From assembly GCF_964656455.1 (NCBI RefSeq), contig NC_135725.1, positions 47,685,688 through 47,749,687 on the forward strand: 64,000 nucleotides of DNA, in the 5' to 3' direction. This DNA comes from Halichoerus grypus. Its lineage: Eukaryota; Chordata; Mammalia; Carnivora; Phocidae. How positions within the stretch are numbered: position 1 is the first letter of the stretch; each line of letters opens with the position of its first letter. Below the pieces are notes generated by a model. That model saw only the letters and a program-made list of their open reading frames with translations, did no database searches and was not told the origin of the DNA. Both the position numbers and the translations under genes were made by a program. Below, one piece after another: positions 56,381 through 64,000 of this stretch.

Positions 56381-57049
56381 CGGTGATGAGACACAAGGAG
56401 AATACCTATTTCCCATTCCCACCTCCAGGACCTGGAAATATGGGGCATGGAAGCAAACACAGCCATGATTTGAAAGGGCTGCAGGTGGGCAAGATGCAGG
56501 GGGATGATCCAGGTCTTAGAGCAAGAAGGCAAAGGTATCCAAAGAAGAGTGTGGAAAGAGGATTCACAGAAGGGTTTGAAGGGAAAACAGATTTTATTAT
56601 TCAAGCCCTGAGCTCCAAAGGCCACATTGGAAAGGACAGCAGTTTGGGAAGGAACGGGAGAGTGACTCAGATAAAGGACTATCCAGAAATGTATGGATGA
56701 GAGTCCCTGTGTTGATCTGAGAGGCTTGCACTTGTGGTGACTAAGACCAGTGAGGGTGTGAGACATGATCATTAGTCCCACGGCCTCTTAGGGAAAGGGG
56801 GAAATTAATTCTAAGTACAGCTTCCTTCCTGGCCTAGGGTGCTTAGGTAGTAGGTGATGAAGAAGCAGGTGGAGGAACCGGGTGGGTGGGCTAATGGGAG
56901 GGGAGTCTGTGTGTCTCTAAAGCCCTTTCCTGTTGGACTGGGGACAGTGTCAAAGAGGGTAGGAGAATAGTCCTGCAAAGAGTAAAGTATGGGCCTCCCT
57001 TAAAATCTTGGACACAAACAGTTAATGCTTTGAATCTCAGGACTTGAAC
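56381..57049. other. Probably more decayed L2, then unique DNA
   Basis: Frames of 105 (plus, 56383-56700) and 165 codons (minus, 56284-56781) overlap. The minus frame begins beside the L2 endonuclease part, but its own sequence is not recognisable. No host gene. Confidence 0.4.
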
Positions 57050-57195
57050 TATATTGCCATTATCTGTTTATGTGCCTGTCTACAAGTAGGCTTTCAATTG
57101 TCTCAGCAAAATCTTTTTCTTATTTATCTTTTTACCCCCAGCACCCTAGCTTAGTGCCTGGTACAGAGGAGGTGCTTAATAAATGTCTGATGTAC
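57050..57195 (+). mobile_element. LINE-2 3' end
   Basis: 'tttacccccagcaccctagc', 'ttagtgcctggtacagagga' and 'ggtgcttaataaatgtctga' are the L2 terminus. Confidence 0.8.
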
Positions 57196-57920
57196 TGAAA
57201 TGAAACACTTAAAAAGCCAAAGACAAGGTCTTTCTGTGTCTACAGTGAAGTAACCAAGTGAGACACAATATTTTGCTAGAATTTCTAGACCGTAACGTTA
57301 CCAGGCTGGACCTATTGCTAAGTACACTTAGATTTCTAACCACAACCAGCACTTTTATTTTTTACTCATTAAAAGAATTAAATTAAAATAGTTTCTGCCA
57401 GGAATTGGTGCCATAATATATGTGTTTAAGTATTACATTAAGAAATCAATATTTCTAGCTTGCACTAAGTACATTAAGCAGCCTTTAATTCAGGAGCATG
57501 AACAGTGTGTGCACTTAAGATTAATTTCATGAAAAGAAAAGATAAATTAGATCAGGCAAGCCAAGGAGACAGTGAGACCTCAACATGGTCTTCAGTACTA
57601 AACTCTTTGCTCTATTCTGGACATAGATTTCTCCCTTTGTTTGGAGTTTGTTGTTTGGAATCAGGACAATCCAACACAAAATGAAAGCAAAGAGGCTCTC
57701 TACTAAAGAATCAGCTATCTGTTTTCAGCCTCTTGTAGAATCCTGCTGTAGTTCTCTCTTATTTATAATACCTTATCTCAAAAACACAAATAACACCTGT
57801 TTAATATGGTAGCTTGCTAGAATGTTATTTTTCTAAAAATCTTTCTTATGCTGCATATCAAAATAAACCCCAAAGTCAAGAATATATGTGTGAGGATAAA
57901 AAAGAAGAAAAATGAAGAAC
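57196..57920. other. Unique DNA, nothing recognised
   Basis: AT-rich, no frame above 60 codons. Confidence 0.5.
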
Positions 57921-57931
57921 AAGATAATTCT

Positions 57932-58133
57932 GGGGCGCCTGGGTGGTTCAGTCAGTTAAGCATCTGACTTTGGCTCAGGTCATGATCTCAGGGTCCTGGG
58001 ATCGAGCCCTGAGTCGGTCTCCCGGCTCAGCAGGGAGTCTGCTTCTCCCTCTCTCTCTGGCCCTCCCCGCTGCTTTTATTCTCTCTCTCTCACTCTCTCT
58101 CTCAAGTGAATAAATAAAATTTTTTAAAAAATA
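57932..58133 (+). mobile_element. CAN-SINE with 11-bp target duplication
   Basis: aagataattct lies at 57921-57931 and 58134-58144. Full length. Confidence 0.96.
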
Positions 58134-58144
58134 AAGATAATTCT

Positions 58145-58820
58145 ATCTTGATGCAACCCAGATGCAATAAAAAAGATTCAAAGGAAAATATTCAAATATA
58201 CAAAAATTTATATAAAATCACAAATATGTAAATCACAAAACAATAATTGAAAGGAAAAATATTTTCATCAAATGTGAAGAATGATTAATATCCATATTCA
58301 AGTGTATAAGAAAAATAATCCTAATAATTAAGTATTCAGAGGATACAGGCAATGACTTCACACAGAAGGAGATATAAATTATAAAGAAAATTAACAAAAA
58401 ATAACAATCAAAATATTAGCTTAATCCTATCAAATGAGCCAAACTGGATTAATAGTAATCCATACTCTAGTGAAGATGTGATACAATAGACTAGTCTCTG
58501 CTACAACTTGATTCAGGGAGAGTTAATAGAGCTGGTTCTCTGCCCTCTGCTCTCTAGAACAATCAGCTCCACTCTCCATGCTGGGGTAAAGATGATATGC
58601 ATGTGTTCTCATTTACTTGGTGAACACTGCACTCAATTACAGGTGAGTGCTCCACGCTGGAGAAAGAACAGCAATTAAATCATAGAAAATCATGTTTCCT
58701 GTGTGGATAAATGCAGAGAAGCAGGCTAGAAAAAAGGCCTTATAACAATTGGGTATTTTTTTCATTTATCATAAATAAAATCCTGCAGGAAATTCTGCCT
58801 TGAACATTCTTGCCAATGTC
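58145..58820. other. Unique DNA, nothing recognised
   Basis: AT-rich, no frame above 60 codons. Confidence 0.5.
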
Positions 58821-58832
58821 ATAGCATTCTCT

Positions 58833-59034
58833 CTCTCTCTCTCTTTTTTAAGATTTTATTTATTTATTTGGGAGAGAGTGAGAGAGAGCATGAGCAGGGG
58901 GGAAGGGGAGAGGGAGAGGGAGAAGCAGATTCCCCGCCGAGCAGAGAGCCTGATGTAGGGCTCAATCCCAGGACCCTGGGATCATGACCTGAGCCGAAGG
59001 CAGATGCTTAACTGACTGAGCCACCCAGGCGCCC
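58833..59034 (-). mobile_element. CAN-SINE with 12-bp target duplication
   Basis: atagcattctct lies at 58821-58832 and 59035-59046. Body TTAAGATTTTATTTATTTAT to GAGCCACCCAGGCGCC. Confidence 0.96.
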
Positions 59035-59046
59035 ATAGCATTCTCT

Positions 59047-60633
59047 TTTTACTTTCACTCAATAACCAAAGATAAATCTGAGTGCCATCCTGCATAAGTA
59101 CAGGTTAGATTCCTTCTTAGTGGCGTAATCCACTGATTTCTCTTGCAGGATGTGATGAATTTTCAGCAGACCCAAAAGATGGATTCATCACTCCAAACTA
59201 GTCCTGTTCTCTAGCTCATTCCTATGAATCAATATTATTATTATTTTTTACTTTTAATATATTAAGGTTTAAATATTTCAGGGATTTTTCCTACCAGTCC
59301 TGAGCAATGATGAAAGAGATCTGAGACAGAAGAAGAAGGAAAAAATGAAGACATAAAGATTAATTTTCAGCTAAAATAAGCCCCATAGGATTACCTTTGG
59401 GTTAGAAATTGCTTTTATTCTCTGGGAGTGCTCGCAACTCTTCAGACTTGGCTGATTTTTTTTCCCTGAGATTCTCATCTCGGTGACCTGGATAGTGTAC
59501 AAAATGTCCAGCACGTTGTTCAGTAAGTGGGAGGAAATCATTGATTTATCCTCCCTGTTTTACCAACTACCAAGCAAATCCATTTAGAGGTGAGACTCCA
59601 GAAATGCCTTCTGAATGAGTGACCAGCATTTAGACAGTGTGGCCTCTGGGACAGAATGATGTTGGCAGCCAGAGTCGAAGCTTTGCTGATGTTCTCAACT
59701 TTGCATAAGTCATTTCAACTGTCAGTTTTGCTTTCTCTTAGTGGCCAGATGAGGAAGAGAACAGTGATTAAAATCTACTCCTAGACGTATTTATAAACCA
59801 TTTTAAGATTCTCCTAATGGGATTTTTTTTTTTTTTTTTTTTGCCTACAAAGGGTGAAACACTTAATTACATTAACTATCTTTAATGCTATACTGAGGGG
59901 GAAACTTTTATGTATATGTATTTAAAGAGGCACTGCTATATTGAGGGAGAAAATGTATATATAATATACATGACATATATTATTTGATGCCAGTTGAGAC
60001 TTCCCTTAAAAAAAAATAGTGTCTTAAATTTAGTTTTTAAAAAGTAAGTCTGTTTAGAAAGGGCATAAAGATTCATTGAGGTGGAACATGTTTTGTAAGT
60101 AAAGTATGATTTGGTGTAAAATTTGTAACTTAATTTGAACAAAGGTATAGGAAGGATTTCATAACTCTCAATTTTAACAACCTAAAGTACATTTTCTTTA
60201 GTCAGTGTGTTTGGATTTCCTTAAAGTGATCATGAAATGAAATGAATGAGCATCTGCTACCTGGCATAGGAATGAAAATTGACTTCCTTCAAGCTATGGG
60301 AGTTTTGCTAGGATTTAATTTCTATGTAAAGTGGGAGGTTAGAATGTATTTGCGTCTAGTTGGTCCTGTTTGGCTGTAAGATCCTTTTAGTATCTCTTTT
60401 CTAGGAATTATTCCTAGGGCATTCTCACAGAAAATTTTGGGGGAAAAATACAGTCTCATTTCCTTCTTTCCAAAGACCTGCTTGTTTGAGCCTCCCCCCC
60501 AAATCAGAGTTCATTGCTGCTGCTTCTCGGTGGGAAGCTGCTTACTCTGCCCACCCCCCACCCCGCCCCCAGTACACTCATGTGCTTCTGCTCTGAATTA
60601 CAGTTATTTATTTGCAGACTGATTTCTTCCACC
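59047..60633. other. Unique DNA; weak MIR trace and a T20 run
   Basis: 59640-59780 has a weak MIR-like order ('gcataagtcatttcaactgt', 'agtggccagatgaggaagag'). T20 at 59823-59842. C-rich stretch at 60550-60573. No gene. Confidence 0.45.
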
Positions 60634-60710
60634 AGGTTATAAGCTCCTTGAGGGCCAAAATTGGTGTCTTATTCATTCAAGCGTACCCTTCCTCCAAGTA
60701 CTTACAATAG
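60634..60710 (+). mobile_element. LINE-2 fragment
   Basis: 'aggttataagctccttgagg' and 'gccaaaattggtgtcttatt' match the L2 3' UTR block; the terminus is missing. Confidence 0.6.
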
Positions 60711-60984
60711 CAAGAGACTCCCTAAAAGCAGAGTAGAATTGCCAACAGCTTCCCACAGAGCAGGCTTCCTACATTTGTTCAGCGATATTAGATGTAACTC
60801 AGAGGTTGCAACTTGGTTTCAGAGATAAGCATAGCTCCGTAGCACAGTGTGCTTTCTCTCTCCAGCCCCTGATGCCCAGACCAGCCTGCGTCCTGGAGTG
60901 ATAGTTGGTTTTCCGTCTTATCCATCTGTTTCCTCAGCACCTCAAGCAGTGCCTGGTAGATCATTATCACCTTTAACGCACGTA

Positions 60985-61155
60985 GTTCTTACTGCATTCC
61001 TAGTGCTTTACAAGTGTTAACTTGAACTCTCACCCCAATCCGCTATTATCCTCCTCATTCTACAGATGAGGAAATTGAAGCAGAGAATGTGAGAACATTC
61101 AACACCAAAATAGTGTAGGGTCAGAGGCCACACTTCCAGACCATATTTCCTCCCA
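60985..61155 (-). mobile_element. MIR SINE
   Basis: 'cctagtgctttacaagtgtt', 'ctcattctacagatgaggaa' and 'attgaagcagagaatgtgag' are the antisense MIR core. Confidence 0.82.
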
Positions 61156-62254
61156 CAGGGAGCAGTGTTATTCTTTGGAAACAAAATGAAATCTAAGGGT
61201 CATTTCCTGGTAGTTGACCATTCTTCAGGATTTCTAATCCCTTTCGATGTATCTTTCAGTTACTAACCAAATAGAAGAGCTCAGAGCCTGTTTTGCCAAG
61301 AAGGCCAAACTTTATTAAAATCGTGGTGTTCGAAGAATCTAAACCCACCTCGCTTTCTGAATCCATTTTCCCTCGATTCAGCCTTGGTGAAAAACAGAGT
61401 GCAGCCTGACCCAGTGATAACCCCATTAGGGAGTTTCTTTCGTGCAAACAGCAATTTAAGCAAATATGCCCTTCTGTTTTTTCTAGTGCCCTTTGTTATT
61501 GCAGTAAAATCCAAATTGGGCTCCGTGTGGGAAATCAAAGAGCCGAAGACAAGGGGACTTTTCATTGCATGCAGAAGTGCAACAGAATGCTTTTTATTCC
61601 CATCCAAGCAATTATCGTTTCTTTGCATGTCTAAGGAATGGAAGATCTAAAAAGCAACCAAGTGCTAGAGCTGTGTCTGCTCCTTCACCGGATGGAAGTC
61701 TCCCGTCCTGTGTGCAGAGTCGGGGTAACTGCTGTCCCTCTCCAAGCCAGTTCAAGTACTCCAACTACAGACGTTGTTCCTACTTTCAACCTGATTATTA
61801 AAAGCCAACTAAAGTAGTTAAATGTTTAAAAAAAGGTGAAGACCCGATAAAATGTAAAAGCCTCTGAGTACTCTGTTGACACTTAAATAATGTAGCCAGG
61901 GACGACGCAGGAAGTCATTTTGTGCTATTAATCAGTAATCTGGAAGCATTGTGTAGGTGTGTAAGTGTCTTTCCCTTGGCTAACATCTGTGAATTGATCA
62001 TTGAAGAATCTGATAAAGGAACATTCTAAAAGTACACAGTGAAATCCAAATGATTACCATCAATTACAGCTCACCTTTTGTAAGACTCAAACTTGACATT
62101 TTAAAACGTTTTTGTTATCGCCTTGCTTCAAAATGAACAATGTCCCTATGGTTAAAATTCTACCTTTCTTTCATCAAGACATTTGAGACCTAGAAGATTT
62201 CATCCTCTACTTCATACTGATTTTACTTCTATAGTTTTTAAAATAAAGAATTCC
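61156..62254. other. Repeat-free stretch with overlapping open frames
   Basis: No repeat recognised over 1.1 kb. Frames of 63 and 115 codons (minus, 61256-61447 and 61281-61628) and 88 and 78 codons (plus, 61384-61650 and 61565-61801) overlap. None shows a domain, signal peptide or family motif that I can name. A last exon, a conserved non-coding element or chance are all possible. Confidence 0.4.
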
Positions 62255-62402
62255 TGCCCCACTTAGCACAGAGTTGGCTTGAGATTCTTTCTCCCTCCCC
62301 CTCTGCTCCTCTCCCTGCTCTCTCTCTCTCTCTCTCTCTGTCAAATACATACATACATACATACATACACACACACATACATACATAAAGTCTTAAAAAA
62401 AT
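62255..62402 (+). mobile_element. 5'-truncated CAN-SINE with microsatellite tail
   Basis: 'ttggcttgagattctttctc', CT-rich run and GTCAAATA lead into (CATA)n with an inner (CA)n and then AAAGTCTTAAAAAAA. The first half of the SINE is missing. The tail has turned into a compound microsatellite of about 48 bp. Confidence 0.82.
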
Positions 62403-62469
62403 TTCATGCCCTCTAAAAGCTTTATTTTTTCCTCAAAATCTTGTTCTGTAATCCTGACCGTGAGAAGTA

Positions 62470-62483
62470 CTGCCATCTTCTGG
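62470..62483 (-). promoter_or_regulatory. CTCF-like core motif
   Basis: Minus strand CCAGAAGATGGCAG fits CCASYAGRKGGCRS at 13 of 14 positions. Sequence match only. Confidence 0.4.
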
Positions 62484-62707
62484 CCATTGGTATATAACAC
62501 AGTATGAACGGTTTGGGGTCCTTGAAGAAAAGACTGTGAAAAAGCACGTGCATTGTTAGAAGCAACCCAAGTAGAGTCCACTTGTCACTTTAGAATTGAC
62601 CTTTAAATTATAGCACCTCTGTGTGTATGTGTGTCTTTCTCATAGAAAATCAATATGACAAACGTTAGACAATATTGACTGGCAAAGTTAAAAAAAAAAC
62701 TGTTTTG

Positions 62708-62721
62708 CTGCCCCCTGCTGT
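62708..62721 (-). promoter_or_regulatory. CTCF-like core motif
   Basis: Minus strand ACAGCAGGGGGCAG fits CCASYAGRKGGCRS at 13 of 14 positions, including the full AGGGGGC core. Same orientation as the motif 238 bp to its left. Confidence 0.5.
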
Positions 62722-63217
62722 CCAGAGCCAGCATTTCTGAGCTTTCATTCTTGCTAAAACTAAAAGCGTAATTAATGTGTTTGTTCTTCTATTTATTTAT
62801 TCATACGGTCGTTCACTCGGTTATTCGTTCAGTGAATGACTAGAAGCCGTACTCTGCACCTATGCACCATGCTGTGGGCAAGACGACTGGGACACAAACC
62901 TGACCAATGAAACAATGAAAGAAAAACGAAGAATTTCAAGGCAAATGACATGAAAATCTGTTTTAAAGTGTCCCTAGATTTAATCCATAAATTCAATGGT
63001 ATCAAATCTGTGATGCCTGTCTTAATAATAGTCTGAGGAAGAGAGGGAAAGGGAAGGGTAGGGGGTGGGAGAGGGAGGGGGCGAAGAGAGCGGGCAGGCA
63101 CGGTGCCCTGAGCATGGTATGACCCAGTCAGGGCAACACCCAGGGAACAACCAGTTGCTCCTTTTTTTACTTTAAGTCCATTAAAACCATAAAAGTTTTC
63201 AATAAAAAGCTGGATGA

Positions 63218-63430
63218 GGGACGCCTGGGTGGCTCAGTCAGTTAAGCCTCTGCCTTCTGCTCGGGTCATGGTCCCAGGGTCCTGGGATCAGCCCCGCATC
63301 GGGCTCCCTGCTCAGTGGGAAGCCTGCTGCTCCCTCTCCCACTCCCCCTGCTTGTGTTCCCTCTCTTCGCTGTGTCTCTCTCTGTCAAATAAATAAATAA
63401 AATCCTTTAAAAAATAAAAATAATTTTTTT
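63218..63430 (+). mobile_element. CAN-SINE with 14-bp target duplication
   Basis: aaaaagct(g/a)ga(t/c)ga lies at 63204-63217 and 63431-63444 (two mismatches). Full length; tail AAATAAATAAATAAAATCCT with added A/T-rich sequence. Confidence 0.95.
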
Positions 63431-63444
63431 AAAAAGCTAGACGA

Positions 63445-64000
63445 ATTTACCAAGAGCCTGTTCCTTTTGGAGCAAGATTTGTGTCTAATGTTTTAATTTA
63501 ATTTTGGCTGTTACAGTCAGATAGTCTAGAATAAAATATTGCATCTCGTATAAGATCTGTGGGGAGGCCTATGGAATTCTCAGCAACACCACGTTTCCTT
63601 TCACTTACCTGCGCTCCATTTGGCCAAAAAGAGATATTTTCAGTTTGATCGGAAGCTACGTCAGTGATGGCCAATAAACCATAACCTACTCTTCAATTCG
63701 GCCACTCGGAACATATGGTGATACCATAGAGGTGCCATATCTCTGTGAAATACTATCCTTTGGCTTGAAACTTGGCGCCTACCTCCCCCTTACCTCCTCC
63801 TTCCCCACTTTGCCTAGCTACCTCGGGGTTGTCTTTCAGGATCCCCCCATCACCTCCTCTGGATAGTTTGTCCTGATTCTTCCTGAGCTACCAGTCTGAT
63901 TAAGAACCCCTGTCTTCCACTTTCCCTCAGCACTTTATAAATACATTTTCCACTGCACTCTGTGAAATGATTGTTTAATCATTACTAAGCTCCTCTAGAG
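63445..64000. other. Unique DNA, possible L2 at the right end
   Basis: From about 63840, 'caggatccccccatcacctc' and 'ccctcagcactttataaata' recall the plus-strand L2 3' region, which would continue outside the window. Otherwise nothing recognised. Confidence 0.4.

Larger units (their letters stand above)
62403..63203. other. Unique DNA with two CTCF-like motifs
   Basis: No gene or repeat recognised. A 62-codon minus frame (62393-62581) and a 90-codon minus frame (62829-63101) have no resemblance. Confidence 0.5.

Noticed and set aside
56284..56781. 165-codon minus-strand frame beside the L2 endonuclease motif
   Set aside because: Not recognisable as L2 protein beyond the motif itself, and overlapped by a plus-strand frame of 105 codons; treated as chance.
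59823..59842. T20 run as another orphan tail insertion
   Set aside because: No flanking direct repeat could be found, unlike the A18 run at 29408.
61565..61801. Cysteine-containing 78-codon frame first considered as a growth-factor-like fragment
   Set aside because: No conserved spacing of residues or neighbouring exon signals could be matched to any growth-factor family; kept only as part of the open-frame observation.
2541..63430. tRNA-like heads in many SINEs as possible tRNA genes
   Set aside because: Only the A- and B-box-like promoter parts of a tRNA-derived SINE are present; no cloverleaf with a proper anticodon arm can be drawn.

Overview
This is a stretch of mammalian nuclear DNA from the order Carnivora, very probably a non-canid caniform such as a bear, seal or mustelid. 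The evidence is about 37 copies of the tRNA-derived carnivore SINE (CAN-SINE). Each has a head reading GGGGCGCCTGGGTGGCTCAG, a CT-rich middle and an AAATAAATAAATAAAATCTTT-type tail. They are joined by carnivore-type LINE-1 3' ends and by older mammal-wide repeats (MIR, L2, HAL1, MLT1/MLT2 LTRs, MER5-type DNA transposons). The species cannot be named from the sequence alone.

I find no protein-coding gene, rRNA, tRNA, CRISPR array, operon or bacterial/viral gene set. Every open frame longer than about 60 codons is either a translation of a repeat or a chance frame in unique sequence, with no recognisable domain. The window reads as intergenic or deep intronic DNA, and its content is a layered record of retrotransposition.

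Layout. 1-9.9 kb: an LTR fragment, a four-deep SINE nest (2498-3240), MER5, MIRs, an L1 3' end and an MLT2-like LTR. 10-12.4 kb: an ERVL-MaLR remnant (internal region plus LTR) next to an L2. 14-15.6 kb: HAL1/L1 carrying SINEs. 16-27 kb: scattered SINEs, MER5 copies, an L2 and a fresh 80-bp tandem duplication. 27.5-31 kb: an old L1 split by an MLT1 LTR, a pure poly(A) insertion with flanking target duplication, and an L1 with a probable 3' transduction. 34-38.8 kb: one old L1 hit by four SINEs, one of which holds a younger L1 with an inverted 5' end. 41-46 kb: L2 copies, SINE-in-SINE and a 150-bp polypurine tract. 47.5-50.3 kb: two LTRs and an old SINE containing a 76-bp patch copied partly from itself and partly from 2 kb downstream. 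53-56.4 kb: a long L2 with endonuclease and reverse-transcriptase motifs, cut by two SINEs, an L1 and a MER5-type element. 57-64 kb: sparse repeats, two CTCF-like motifs and mostly unique DNA.

No undescribed gene system is visible. The most unusual structure is the templated patch at 47718-47793; most other points of interest are insertion structures with readable target-site duplications (TSDs). Repeat family names come from sequence recall, not from a database run.
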